From positions 124,001 to 188,000 of the forward strand of contig JADKEK010000011.1 in assembly GCA_016718035.1 (NCBI GenBank): a stretch of 64,000 nucleotides of DNA, read 5' to 3'. A program made the position numbers and the translations under genes. Source of the stretch: Bacteroidota bacterium. GTDB taxonomy: Bacteria > Bacteroidota > Bacteroidia > Chitinophagales > BACL12. How positions within the stretch are numbered: the first letter of the stretch is position 1; each line of letters opens with the position of its first letter. Positions 34,701-43,357 of this stretch are shown here, piece after piece. Under the pieces are notes generated by a model. The model worked only from the letters and a program-made list of their open reading frames with translations, was not told the origin of the DNA and made no database searches.

Positions 34701-35292
34701 TTGAACAGGTAGATGCATCATCTAACCCATACGCTTTTCCCGCTTCGGTAAATGATAAATCACCATTATTAATATATAATTTATTGCGCCTTTCTTCAGG
34801 ATTATCGCGACGGGTATTGCAGATATAAATATCTAAATAGCCATCTCCATTTACATCAGCAACAGTAGAACCGGATGTCCAATCGGTAGGACTTTTTAGT
34901 ATACCACTTTTTGTTGTTACATCTTCAAATTGTAACTCACCTTTATTAATAAATAAACGATGAGGGACATGCACACCGGTAAAAAATATATCCGGTAAGC
35001 CATCATTATTAAAATCGCCAATATTTACACTGCCTCCATTATAAACAAATACATACCGCCAATAATTATCTTCATAATTATCCGGAATGGTATTGAGAAA
35101 CTCTAAACCTGTCGATTTAGCGGTTAATATGTCAAACATTTTTCCACTAGCTACATCTGTTTTTACAATTCTTGTTTCATCAATAACAACTGAGGCTCGT
35201 GTTACATGGTCATCACTTCGAAATAATTTACAGCCCGAAATAATGAACAGGGTTATAGCTAATAAACCGATAGTGCGGATGATAGGTCTCAT
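31693..35292 (-). CDS. CRTAC1/FG-GAP-repeat lipoprotein with ASPIC/UnbV domain
   Basis: 1199 residues from the ATG at 35292; an earlier frame start at 35364 does not give a signal. The N-terminus is a lipoprotein signal (LLAITLFIISGCKLF). The protein is filled with FG-GAP/VCBS propeller repeats of the form F-x-D-x-N-x-D-G-x-x-D-I (for example NIGDFNNDGLPDIFFTG). Near the middle lies the UnbV/ASPIC-type segment (GYAKNTNGLGTKVRIYYG, then RIEIEWPDGNQQILTNI). A second set of repeats fills the C-terminal half. Bacteroidetes use such proteins at the cell surface, often near SusC/SusD sets, but the ligand is unknown. No SusD partner is seen here. Confidence 0.88.
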   Translation of the reverse strand: MRPIIRTIGLLAITLFIISGCKLFRSDDHVTRASVVIDETRIVKTDVASGKMFDILTAKSTGLEFLNTIPDNYEDNYWRYVFVYNGGSVNIGDFNNDGLPDIFFTGVHVPHRLFINKGELQFEDVTTKSGILKSPTDWTSGSTVADVNGDGYLDIYICNTRRDNPEERRNKLYINNGDLSFTEAGKAYGLDDASTCSTANFFDYDNDGDLDMYLVTHPMDFINKFKTVYFQKIETQQNLSNKLYRNNGDGTFTDVHLEAGINNHGFGLACSVGDVNEDGWQDIYVANDFGMYDFLYLNKGDGTFSDVSLTAIKRHDVSSMGTDIADIDNDGLLDIFNADIEMEENYTYKTFQVSSQIEIIRTLINAGYGYQKHGNSLKLNNGNGTFSEISRTAGVGVTDWAWSPFFTDFDNDGYKDLFISTGYLQDFNVDETETYSKLRRACRISDSIIYYELVNSIPRNVLDHPNFIYKNNGDLTFDDKRDEWGIYYPSVSYGAAAADFDLDGDIDIVCSNANDHPFLYRNNASSITANNYLNIQLIGYAKNTNGLGTKVRIYYGDEMQYVQHTNVRGYISTTEQLIHFGLGKNSTVERIEIEWPDGNQQILTNITANQVVSIEHKNAKKQVIPKKEKPAPVFADNTSSGLAYEHKENENDDFLREFLLPHKMSVLGPCIAVGDVDGNQLDDVYFGGSASQPGKLYLQTTPQKFILSPNQLPEPKLLTDNGGALFFDADNDKDNDLYITAGGNEFPANDKSYTDYLYLNDGTGKFTLQQQSIPQSYTPKSSVNACDFDADGDMDLFIGGRQYPGAYLKPVSSYILRNDKGKFTDVTAQIAPELLEIGMVTSAIWSDYNNDNKMDLVLCGDWMPFTIFENTGKLFKNISATINTEKTDGWWQSVQGSDFDNDGDIDYVLGNFGTNRRYMNTPSEVDGRNLPMEAFLSDFDNNNTQDLILCHYQHDQLYPIQLRERLLEQVPSYRKLMPSWDWYGKATVTDIFGEALNDAIHRYAYEFRSVVMHNKGNGKFDILPLPVYAQISVMMGSVVDDFNKDGFTDILMHGNYYTTDILIMRHDAGTGLLLLGKGDCTFEAVRSNTSGYWSDGDSRALTTIACGEKNQPLIVGTINNGKTHVFSWDNGQSSYFQEDEIYALVTYQNGSVQKVESYNGSGYLSQRSRFISLTPTIRFITFVTENGKQRKVINSLSPL

Positions 35293-35473
35293 TGGATGGG
35301 TTAAAATACTACTATTTTTGATTTTCACTAAAAAATATGCTAAAAATAACCGATTTTGTGACATGCAATTCTTTGTTAATTTTTTGAATTTCGAGTAAAA
35401 TTTTGTGACTTCGCCTTTTATAAGAAGAAAGACAGGCCTATTTTTAAGCCATCGTTAGCCCAAACCAGAAATT

Positions 35474-38458
35474 ATGAAAAAGATCACAACACTTGTAGCA
35501 GCCTTAACCCTTATGCTTTCTGCCTACGGACAGGCGGACCCCATACCGGCAGATACTGCTGCTATAACACCTGAACCTATTAATGAACGCGTGCAGGGAA
35601 TTCAGAAAAGAAAGGCCCTCGAAACCGCATCTTTAGTTAAAAACCTGAGTTTCACCAGTATAGGACCTACCATTATGAGCGGTCGTGTGACAGACTTAGA
35701 TGTCAATCCTAAGGATGCTTCTAAATTTTATGTGGCATATGCCAGCGGGGGGTTATGGTACACAGATAACAACGGACAATCGTTTAAACCCGTATTCGAT
35801 AATGAAGATGTTATCACAATTGGTGACATAGCAGTTGACTGGACTAATAATATAATCTGGGTTGGAACCGGTGAGGTAAATAGCTCTCGTTCCAGCTATG
35901 CAGGTATTGGTGTATATAAATCAGAAGACATGGGTAAAACCTGGATTTATTGCGGTTTACCTGAATCGCATCATATTGGACGTATTGCTATCAATCCTAG
36001 AAATCCTGAAAATGTATTTGTTGCCGTGTTAGGTCATTTATATTCACCTAACGAAGATCGCGGCGTATATAAAACAATTGATGGTGGTAAAACCTGGAAA
36101 AAAACATTATTTGTTGATGATAATACCGGTGTTGTTGATTTATTAATGGACCCTAATGTTCCTGATTTTCTTTACGCAACAACCTGGCATCGTGAACGTC
36201 GTGCTTGGAATTTTGTGGAAGGCGGACAATCATCAGATATTTATAAATCAGTTGATGCCGGCGAAACTTGGCAATTATTAACTACCGGAAATTCCGGTTT
36301 CCCTTCAGGTAATGTTGGACGTATTGGTATTACAGTTGCTCCACTGCATAATAATATTGTGTATGCTGTGGTAGATAATCAAAACCCGAAAGAACAAGAC
36401 CCGGCTTTGCGTGAACGTGAACTGGATACCTCAGATTTTAATCTCGACAGTTTAAAAATAATTACCGCTGCAAAATTTGCTACACTCGATGAAACAGCGC
36501 TTACACAATTTTTAAAGGATAATAAATTTCCTGAAGAATATACTGCTCAATCCATCAAAGCAAAAGTGGCAACCGGCGAATATGCACCAACTGTTTTAAC
36601 TGATTATTTAAACGACGGTGGTTATGTATTTAATTTACCGATTAAAGGTTGTGAAGTTTACCGCAGCGACGATGGCGGAACCTCGTGGTATAAAACACAC
36701 GAAGGATATTTAGATGGTGCCTTTTATACTTATGGATATTATTTTGCAACTATTAAAGTAAGTCCTAAAAATGATAATAAAATTCTGGTGTCTGCATTTA
36801 ATGCTTTATTAAGTGAAGATGGCGGAAAAACATTTAAAAATATTGATGGACCAAATGTACATCCCGACCATCATGCGGCTTATTTTAATCCTACAAACGA
36901 CAAACATATTATTGTTGGAAACGACGGTGGTGTAAATATTACATACGACAATGGTGCCAATTGGTTTTTTGCCAACAACCCTGCAGTAGGTCAATTTTAT
37001 TCAGTGGCAGTAGATAATGCAACACCATATAATGTGTATGGCGGTTTGCAAGATAATGGTGTATGGTGGGGACCTTCTGATTACGAAAAAAGTAATTACT
37101 GGCAAGCTGCCGGAAAATATCCGTATCAACCGTTATACGGTGGCGATGGTATGCAGGTGCAGGTTGATACCCGCGACAATGCTACTGTGTATACAGGTTA
37201 TCAATTTGGTTATTATGCCCGCGTAAATAATGCAACTGCGCAAGAAGAAATTGCTATTCGTCCTTCACATAAATTTGGTGAATCACCATTGCGTTATAAC
37301 TGGCAAACACCAATTTTATTAAGTCGCCATAATCAGGATATTCTTTATTATGGTTCAAATAAATTTCATCGCTCAATGAACAAGGGCGAAAATATGACCA
37401 CATTAAGTGGCGATTTAACCAATGGCAAAAAAACCGGTGATGTACCTTACGGAACAATTACCACCATTGCTGAGTCACCAAAACGTTTCGGATTATTGTA
37501 TTGCGGAACTGATGATGGCAATATTTGGGTAAGTAAAGACGGCGGATATTCTTGGAATAAAATAAATGTATTTATTAAAAAAGAATTACCTCCGGTTAAA
37601 AGTAAAACACCTCCTCCGGTATTTAATGCAATTCCTGACGGGCTCTGGGTGAGTCGTGTTGCTGCAAGTAATCACAATGAAGGAACTGTTTATGTTTCAT
37701 TAAACGGATACCGATACGATAACTTTTTACCATATTTATTTGTGAGTACCGATTATGGTGCAACCTGGTCCGAAATAGGTAAAGACTTACCATACGAACC
37801 AATTAATGTGGTAAAAGAAGATGTTAAAAATCCGAATATCATTTATGTGGGAACCGATAATGGTTTATACGTATCAATAAATGGCGGAAAAAATTTCATG
37901 GCATTTAATGGTAATTTGCCAAGAGTTGCTGTTCATGATATCGCTATTCAGGAACGCGATAATGAAATGGTAATTGCTACCCACGGAAGAAGTTTATATA
38001 AAGTTGGTTTAGATGAAATTCAATCATTGGATTTTATTTCGAATAAAGACATCCATGTTTTTGCTACCGAAAAATTCCAATATGATGAAAATGCAGGTAA
38101 ACAATTTAACGTATTCGATAAACCTTATGAACCTACCTATAAATTTCCGTATTACGTGAAAAATGCAGGTATTACTACAATTACTATTGCCACTGTTGAT
38201 GGTACTGTTATTCATGAATTTACGGACAATAGTGAAGCCGGCTTAAATTACCTTGACTATGCACTTACCTTCGATGCAAAATACAAATCTGCGTATGAAG
38301 AATATTTGAATGGTTTACCGGTTGAAGGTTACCGAGAAGTGGCCAACATAAAGGCAGCAGATAATAAATTGTTTTATTTGATGCCGGGTAAATATATTAT
38401 CAAATTTACCGCTGAAAGTTTAACTACTGTTCAAGAGAACTTTGAGATTGTGAAGTAA
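35474..38458 (+). CDS. secreted sortilin/VPS10-like beta-propeller protein
   Basis: A 994-residue protein with a signal peptide (KITTLVAALTLMLSAYG) and a large repeated propeller region. The family start LSFTSIGPTIMSGRVTDLDV and Asp-box-like repeats (YKSEDMGKTW, YKTIDGGKTWKK, SKDGGYSWNK) identify the sortilin-N/BNR type used by Bacteroidetes glycoside-hydrolase-like proteins. At the end, two beta-rich stretches (residues about 890-994) do not form a recognisable T9SS sorting domain, so it may stay periplasmic or be exported otherwise. No catalytic residues can be assigned with confidence. It is divergent from the UnbV lipoprotein. Confidence 0.82.
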   Translation: MKKITTLVAALTLMLSAYGQADPIPADTAAITPEPINERVQGIQKRKALETASLVKNLSFTSIGPTIMSGRVTDLDVNPKDASKFYVAYASGGLWYTDNNGQSFKPVFDNEDVITIGDIAVDWTNNIIWVGTGEVNSSRSSYAGIGVYKSEDMGKTWIYCGLPESHHIGRIAINPRNPENVFVAVLGHLYSPNEDRGVYKTIDGGKTWKKTLFVDDNTGVVDLLMDPNVPDFLYATTWHRERRAWNFVEGGQSSDIYKSVDAGETWQLLTTGNSGFPSGNVGRIGITVAPLHNNIVYAVVDNQNPKEQDPALRERELDTSDFNLDSLKIITAAKFATLDETALTQFLKDNKFPEEYTAQSIKAKVATGEYAPTVLTDYLNDGGYVFNLPIKGCEVYRSDDGGTSWYKTHEGYLDGAFYTYGYYFATIKVSPKNDNKILVSAFNALLSEDGGKTFKNIDGPNVHPDHHAAYFNPTNDKHIIVGNDGGVNITYDNGANWFFANNPAVGQFYSVAVDNATPYNVYGGLQDNGVWWGPSDYEKSNYWQAAGKYPYQPLYGGDGMQVQVDTRDNATVYTGYQFGYYARVNNATAQEEIAIRPSHKFGESPLRYNWQTPILLSRHNQDILYYGSNKFHRSMNKGENMTTLSGDLTNGKKTGDVPYGTITTIAESPKRFGLLYCGTDDGNIWVSKDGGYSWNKINVFIKKELPPVKSKTPPPVFNAIPDGLWVSRVAASNHNEGTVYVSLNGYRYDNFLPYLFVSTDYGATWSEIGKDLPYEPINVVKEDVKNPNIIYVGTDNGLYVSINGGKNFMAFNGNLPRVAVHDIAIQERDNEMVIATHGRSLYKVGLDEIQSLDFISNKDIHVFATEKFQYDENAGKQFNVFDKPYEPTYKFPYYVKNAGITTITIATVDGTVIHEFTDNSEAGLNYLDYALTFDAKYKSAYEEYLNGLPVEGYREVANIKAADNKLFYLMPGKYIIKFTAESLTTVQENFEIVK

Positions 38459-38478
38459 CTAAAGCACTCAATACTACT

Positions 38479-38517
38479 AAAACGCTACATTTCGTTCAAG
38501 CATTGTAGCGTTTTTTT
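38479..38517 (+). terminator. terminator of the VPS10-like gene
   Basis: AAACGCTACA and TGTAGCGTTT arms with a loop of about 14 nt are followed by a run of T's. Confidence 0.8.
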
Positions 38518-38562
38518 TATGGAATTAAACCAAGTGCTGCATCTACATCCTAAATTACTCCT

Positions 38563-40140
38563 ATGCAAAAGTTACTTCCAACGTATTTCTTTGCAGCGCT
38601 AACAATTTATTTGTCCGCCTGCAGCAACAACGCAACAGATGAATCGCCTTCTGTTATTTCTGCTAACCCGTTGACCACAGCTGTTATCCAAATTGATACA
38701 ATAACTACTGAGAACCGAAATGCTAAAACTGAAATTGTTCCCGAAGACATACCCGATAATGCTTTTTATGTGAGTATTATGCCGATTCCCGATTGCCTGC
38801 CACCTTGTGAACCACCAACTGATATCAAGGCTTCACCATCTTTGGCTGAAATATTAAGCAATTTGGCACCCAAGCCGCAAAAATTTTCTGTTAATAATAG
38901 CAACGGCGAAATAATAACATGCCTGCAAGGCACTGAACTCATTATTCCAAAAGATGCTTTTACAGCCAACGGAAAAGATATATATATTGGAGATTTAACT
39001 TTTGCTGTAACTGAATATTACGATATTGCAGATATTGTAACGGCAAAATTACATACCCTTGGAGATGCCGGAATATTAGAGTCTGGCGGAATGGTTTACC
39101 TTGAGGCTATTGCAGGCAATACAAAACTTGAACTCATGCCGGGTAAACAAATTGAAATAAAATTTGCTGATGAAAAAGAGGACATGGGAATTTTTTACTT
39201 GAAAGAAACGGATAGTAATTCTGTGTGGTATGCAGCACAAAATGTAATCAAACCTGCAGAAGAATCTAATGTGATTTATACCTATTACGGACCTCCGGCT
39301 AGGTTTCCAGGCGGTGGTGTTGAAATGCAAAATTATTTTAAAAATAATTTGAAATATCCTGATTTAGACAAGTATCCCACACTGGATGGCGTGGTAATAA
39401 TTTCCTGTATAATTGATTCAAATGGTTATGTAACTAATTCGGCAATTAAAAAAAGTTTGCACCCGGCTTATGACTCAATTGCTTTAAAAGTAATTGCCGA
39501 AATGCCCCAATGGAAACCTGCAACACAAGATGACAAATTTGTTAATACGGATTATGATATTCCTGTTCGATTTGATGCATTGGATATGGCAATTGTGCAA
39601 ATGGACAAGAAGGCTTCCAAAACAAAAAGAAATAAACAAGAGCAGGCTTCCGGTGAAATAAATTCATTTACACTTGAGGGTATAGATACTTTAATTGAAT
39701 TAAATAATAAGATAACCGAATTAACGCAAACTCGACAAGGCTTAGCAATTTATTCAGACCGTATTTTGGGAACTGCAAATTTGGGTTTTGTAAACTGTGA
39801 CAGATATATAAAGAATAATGTTCCAAATACAAATGTTGTGGTTTCCTTCCCAACAACAGGTGAAACACAATGGTCACTAATCGTAAATGGGGCTCGAATC
39901 GTAATAAACGGTAGGGTTGAGCCTGCACTGGGCAGAGGTGAAGTTAGCAATATAGATTATAACCTCGATTGCACCATTTTTGCTTTGCGAAATGAAAACG
40001 GCCAATTAAGCTATTGCCTGAAAACTATCAAAACAGGCTCTAAGAAACCGGTAGAATTAGCATTTACCCAAATTGAACCCAGTCAAATGTTTGATGTAAT
40101 CGAAAAAATTAATAGTGGAAACAACCTCACATTACGCTAG
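38563..40140 (+). CDS. lipoprotein with TonB C-terminal-like domain
   Basis: A 525-residue lipoprotein: lipobox YLSAC with Cys20. Residues about 235-345 contain a TonB C-terminal domain (NLKYPDLDKYPTLDGVV, then DSNGYVTNSAIKKSLHP, PQWKPATQDDKF, DYDIPVRFD). The P-G-G-x-x-x-M-x-x-Y motif (PARFPGGGVEMQNYFK) is the typical lead-in of Bacteroidetes TonB-family proteins. No N-terminal TM anchor is present, so it cannot act as a classical energy-transducing TonB. The rest (before 230 and after 350) is unassigned. Confidence 0.8.
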   Translation: MQKLLPTYFFAALTIYLSACSNNATDESPSVISANPLTTAVIQIDTITTENRNAKTEIVPEDIPDNAFYVSIMPIPDCLPPCEPPTDIKASPSLAEILSNLAPKPQKFSVNNSNGEIITCLQGTELIIPKDAFTANGKDIYIGDLTFAVTEYYDIADIVTAKLHTLGDAGILESGGMVYLEAIAGNTKLELMPGKQIEIKFADEKEDMGIFYLKETDSNSVWYAAQNVIKPAEESNVIYTYYGPPARFPGGGVEMQNYFKNNLKYPDLDKYPTLDGVVIISCIIDSNGYVTNSAIKKSLHPAYDSIALKVIAEMPQWKPATQDDKFVNTDYDIPVRFDALDMAIVQMDKKASKTKRNKQEQASGEINSFTLEGIDTLIELNNKITELTQTRQGLAIYSDRILGTANLGFVNCDRYIKNNVPNTNVVVSFPTTGETQWSLIVNGARIVINGRVEPALGRGEVSNIDYNLDCTIFALRNENGQLSYCLKTIKTGSKKPVELAFTQIEPSQMFDVIEKINSGNNLTLR

Positions 40141-40228
40141 TTATCAAGGCTTTGGCGGGCGAATCTGAGCCTGTACCATGCCTGTCAGGGGTTATAAACA
40201 CCATTTATTCAGCAAAATCGGCGATTTT

Positions 40229-40260
40229 TTTGGGTTTTTCATTAAAACATCCGATATTTG
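40229..40260 (+). promoter_or_regulatory. promoter of the rpmB-rpmG-DUF4295 operon
   Basis: TTTG at 40229-40232, 20-nt spacer, then GATATTTG at 40253-40260 (7 of 8 to the -7 consensus). Predicted start near 40267, 13 nt before the rpmB ATG. Confidence 0.55.
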
Positions 40261-40279
40261 CACTCTCATTTTAAAGAAC

Positions 40280-40522
40280 ATGGCAAGAGTTTGTGATTTA
40301 ACCGGCAAAAAAACGATCAGTGGAAACAACGTTTCTCACTCTAATCGTAAGACACGCCGCAAGTTTTACCCGAATTTGCAGGTAAAACGTTTTTATATTC
40401 CTGAGGAAGACCGTTGGGTAACTTTAAAGGTAGCTACTACTACCATGAAGACTATCAACAAAAAAGGTATCAGTGCATACCTGAAAGAATTGCGTCAAGC
40501 AGGTAAAACTATTAACATTTAA
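40280..40522 (+). CDS. rpmB: 50S ribosomal protein L28
   Basis: 80 residues from the ATG at 40280: MARVCDLTGKKTISGNNVSHS is the standard L28 start, and RRKFYPNLQVKRFYIPEE and GISAYLKELRQAGKTINI complete the family pattern. An upstream in-frame ATG (40178) would run through the promoter and is rejected. It is followed by L33 after 11 bp. Confidence 0.97.
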   Translation: MARVCDLTGKKTISGNNVSHSNRKTRRKFYPNLQVKRFYIPEEDRWVTLKVATTTMKTINKKGISAYLKELRQAGKTINI

Positions 40523-40533
40523 ATAGCTGATTT

Positions 40534-40722
40534 ATGGCAAAGAAGAGCAAAGGCAACCGGATCCAGGTAATTCTGGAGTGCACCGAACAAAAGAACACTG
40601 ATGTTCCGGGAACTAGCCGTTATATCACGACTAAAAGTCGTCGTAATACACCGGACAGAATCGAAATGAAAAAATATAATCCGAACTTGAAAAAAGTTAC
40701 GGTTCACAAAGAAATCAAATAA
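40534..40722 (+). CDS. rpmG: 50S ribosomal protein L33
   Basis: 62 residues: MAKKSKGNRIQVILECTEQ, then TSRYITTKSRRNTPDRIE, the usual L33 layout. There are no paired Cys residues, so it is the zinc-free (C-) form. Operon member between rpmB and the DUF4295 gene, the order typical of Bacteroidetes. Confidence 0.96.
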   Translation: MAKKSKGNRIQVILECTEQKNTDVPGTSRYITTKSRRNTPDRIEMKKYNPNLKKVTVHKEIK

Positions 40723-40739
40723 CCCCAAAACTATAAACA

Positions 40740-40922
40740 ATGGGAAAAATATCTAAAAACGCCCGTGTATCGGGTGGTGCAAAAGCAAAAGTTGCCGGCG
40801 GTGGTAAAGAAATGGTGAAAGTAATTGTTACCGAAAAATCTGCTAAAACCGGTGCCTATATCTTTAAAGAACGTATCGTGCACAAAGACAAAGTGCAAGA
40901 TGTGCTTAAAGGCAATGCATAA
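40740..40922 (+). CDS. DUF4295-family small protein
   Basis: A 60-residue, Lys/Gly-rich protein (KEMVKVIVTEKSAKTGAYIF, then DKVQDVL). Proteins of this family follow rpmB and rpmG in Bacteroidetes and are thought to be ribosome-associated, but their role is unknown. Start codon ATG 18 bp after rpmG. A terminator follows. Confidence 0.85.
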   Translation: MGKISKNARVSGGAKAKVAGGGKEMVKVIVTEKSAKTGAYIFKERIVHKDKVQDVLKGNA

Positions 40923-40943
40923 GCGAACTAAAAAATCTTTGAA

Positions 40944-40972
40944 AAGCTTCTATCAACGTAGAGGCTTTTTTT
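40944..40972 (+). terminator. terminator of the ribosomal-protein operon
   Basis: AAGCTTCTA (40944-40952) pairs with TAGAGGCTT (40959-40967), with one G-T pair, followed by T's to 40972. Confidence 0.85.
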
Positions 40973-41019
40973 GTGCCCAATTCCTTCAAAACCATGCTTA
41001 ACCTATGGGCACAAACCTT

Positions 41020-41027
41020 TAACTTTG
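41020..41027 (+). promoter_or_regulatory. candidate -7 box for ftsY
   Basis: TAACTTTG matches TAnnTTTG and lies 29 nt before the ftsY ATG. No TTTG is seen at the usual distance upstream. Confidence 0.4.
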
Positions 41028-41055
41028 AACACAATTTTAACATAATCAACCCATT

Positions 41056-42006
41056 ATGGGATTATTCGACATTTTTAAGAAAGAACAAAAAGAAGACCTT
41101 AACAAAGGGCTCGAAAAAACCAAACAAAGTATCTTCTCCCGTATTTCTAAGGCTATTGCCGGAAAAAGTACTGTAGATGACGACTTTTTGGACGAATTGG
41201 AAAACATCCTCATTTCTTCCGATGTTGGCGTAGATACTACCGTAAAAATTATCGACCGCCTCAATAAAAGGGTTTCCAGAGAAAAATATTTCGGCTCCGA
41301 AGAATTGAATACTATTCTGAAAGACGAAATTGTTACCCTGCTTTCTGAAAATAATACCCCGGACTACACCGAATTTTCAATACCTGTTAATGCAAAACCC
41401 TATATCATGCTTATTGTTGGCGTAAATGGTGTAGGTAAAACAACAACCATTGGCAAATTGGCGTACCAATTTAAACAAGCAGGTAAAAAGGTGTTACTAG
41501 GTGCCGCTGATACTTTCCGCGCAGCTGCTGTCGACCAACTTACTATATGGTCGGAGCGGGTAGATGTACCTATCATTAAACAACAAATGGGTGCCGACCC
41601 TGCTGCTGTGGCTTTCGATACTGTGAACGCCGCAAAATCGTATGACGCCGACGTGGTATTAATTGATACTGCAGGTCGTTTACATAATAAGGTAAATCTG
41701 ATGAACGAATTATCTAAAATTAAAAGGGTAATTCAAAAAGTATATCCCGATGCCCCTCATGATGTGTTATTAGTACTCGATGCTTCAACAGGACAAAATG
41801 CATTCGAACAAGCCAAACAATTTACTGCCGCTACCGATGTTACATCTATTGCTTTAACAAAATTAGATGGCACTGCAAAAGGTGGCGTAGTTATAGGCAT
41901 TGCCGACCAATTTAAAATTCCTGTAAAATATATTGGCGTTGGGGAAAAAATGAATCAATTGCAAGTGTTTAACAAAAAGGAATTTGTAAACGCATTATTT
42001 AATTAA
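41056..42006 (+). CDS. ftsY: signal recognition particle receptor FtsY
   Basis: A 316-residue SRP GTPase that docks ribosome-nascent chain complexes at the inner membrane. An N domain (residues 10-100) is followed by the G domain: GVNGVGKTT (G1, 122-130), DTFRAAAVDQL, LIDTAGR, TKLDGTAKGG and KYIGVGEKMNQLQVFN at the end. The acidic A domain of E. coli FtsY is missing, as is usual in this phylum. RimO follows after 17 bp. Confidence 0.96.
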   Translation: MGLFDIFKKEQKEDLNKGLEKTKQSIFSRISKAIAGKSTVDDDFLDELENILISSDVGVDTTVKIIDRLNKRVSREKYFGSEELNTILKDEIVTLLSENNTPDYTEFSIPVNAKPYIMLIVGVNGVGKTTTIGKLAYQFKQAGKKVLLGAADTFRAAAVDQLTIWSERVDVPIIKQQMGADPAAVAFDTVNAAKSYDADVVLIDTAGRLHNKVNLMNELSKIKRVIQKVYPDAPHDVLLVLDASTGQNAFEQAKQFTAATDVTSIALTKLDGTAKGGVVIGIADQFKIPVKYIGVGEKMNQLQVFNKKEFVNALFN

Positions 42007-42023
42007 TTTTTCACTTTTCGCAA

Positions 42024-43334
42024 TTGAAAGCAAGAACATTAAAAAAAGATAAGGTCAATATTGTAACGCTTGGTTGCAGTAAAAACACTGTGGACAGCGA
42101 AGTATTGTTATCGCAATTGCGCGCTAATGATGTTGAAGCACATCACCAGCGTGAAAAAGACGACTGTAATATTATTATCGTTAATACCTGCGGATTTATT
42201 GATAATGCTAAAAAAGAATCTATTGATACCATTTTAAATTATGCCGATGCAAAGGCAAGTGGTGAAATAGATAAATTATATGTAACCGGTTGTTTGAGCC
42301 ATCGGTATATGGATGAATTGCAATTAGAAATTCCTGAGGTGGATGCCTGGTTTGGCACACTCGACCTCCCGAAAATGTTGCAAAAATTTAATGCGGATTA
42401 TAAACATGAATTAATTGGCGAACGCAGTATCAGCACACCCTCGCATTACGCTTATTTAAAAATTTCGGAAGGTTGTAACCGCACCTGTTCATTTTGTGCC
42501 ATCCCTTTAATGCGCGGCAATCATGTTTCGAAATCAATTGAAGATGTAATTAAAGAGGCGAAATATTTAGCTTCTATTGGTGTAAAAGAAATAATGCTAA
42601 TTGCTCAGGAGCTCACGTATTACGGTCTCGATATTTATAAAAAAAGAGCGCTTGCCGATTTATTATTTGAATTAAATAAAGTTGATGGTATTGAATGGAT
42701 TAGATTGCATTATGCATATCCATCTAAATTTCCAATGGAAATAATTGATGCCATTAAAAAGTGTGAACGCGTTTGTAATTATCTGGATATGCCATTGCAA
42801 CATGCTTCAGATAATATGTTAAAAGCAATGAACAGGCAAATTACCAGAGCGGAAACAACACAACTTATTGAGGATATCAGAACACAAATTCCGGATATTG
42901 GTTTGAGAACAACCATGTTGGTTGGATTCCCGGGAGAAACTGAACAAGATATAGAGGAATTAATTGAATTTATTAAAATAATGCGCTTCGAACGATTAGG
43001 TGTATTCACTTATTCGCATGAAGAAGGCACCAGTGGTTATTTATTAGCTGATACGGTGAGTGATGAGGAAAAAGCTGAACGAGCAAGCCGCATCATGGAG
43101 GTTCAACAACAAATTTCCTGGGAAAAAAATCAGGAAAAAGTAGGCAATATTTATAAGGTAATTATCGACTCGAAAGAAGGCGGTAACTTTATTGGAAGAA
43201 CCGAATTTGATTCACCTGAGGTTGATAATGAAGTGCTAATTGATGCCTCTCAACATTATTTAAGAATAGGCGATTTTGCCAATATAAAAATTACACGCGC
43301 CGAAGAATTTGACCTTTTTGGGGAACCTGTGTAA
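42024..43334 (+). CDS. rimO: ribosomal protein S12 methylthiotransferase RimO
   Basis: A 436-residue radical SAM enzyme that adds a methylthio group to an aspartate of ribosomal protein S12. The N-terminal cluster cysteines are C18, C56 and C90 (TLGCSKNTVDSE, NTCGFIDNA, VTGCLSHRY). The radical SAM cluster is C151, C155, C158 (CNRTCSFC). A TRAM domain lies at the end (residues about 365-436). The opening TLGCSKN distinguishes RimO from MiaB. The start codon is TTG; the first in-frame ATG is much later, so TTG is accepted. Same operon as ftsY and bshC. Confidence 0.95.
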   Translation: MKARTLKKDKVNIVTLGCSKNTVDSEVLLSQLRANDVEAHHQREKDDCNIIIVNTCGFIDNAKKESIDTILNYADAKASGEIDKLYVTGCLSHRYMDELQLEIPEVDAWFGTLDLPKMLQKFNADYKHELIGERSISTPSHYAYLKISEGCNRTCSFCAIPLMRGNHVSKSIEDVIKEAKYLASIGVKEIMLIAQELTYYGLDIYKKRALADLLFELNKVDGIEWIRLHYAYPSKFPMEIIDAIKKCERVCNYLDMPLQHASDNMLKAMNRQITRAETTQLIEDIRTQIPDIGLRTTMLVGFPGETEQDIEELIEFIKIMRFERLGVFTYSHEEGTSGYLLADTVSDEEKAERASRIMEVQQQISWEKNQEKVGNIYKVIIDSKEGGNFIGRTEFDSPEVDNEVLIDASQHYLRIGDFANIKITRAEEFDLFGEPV

Positions 43335-43357
43335 ATAAAATTGTGTTGTCCACCAAC

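Noticed and set aside
38563..40140. Classical TonB energy transducer
   Set aside because: The TonB-like domain is present, but the protein has a lipobox in place of the inner-membrane anchor and no ExbB/ExbD neighbours.
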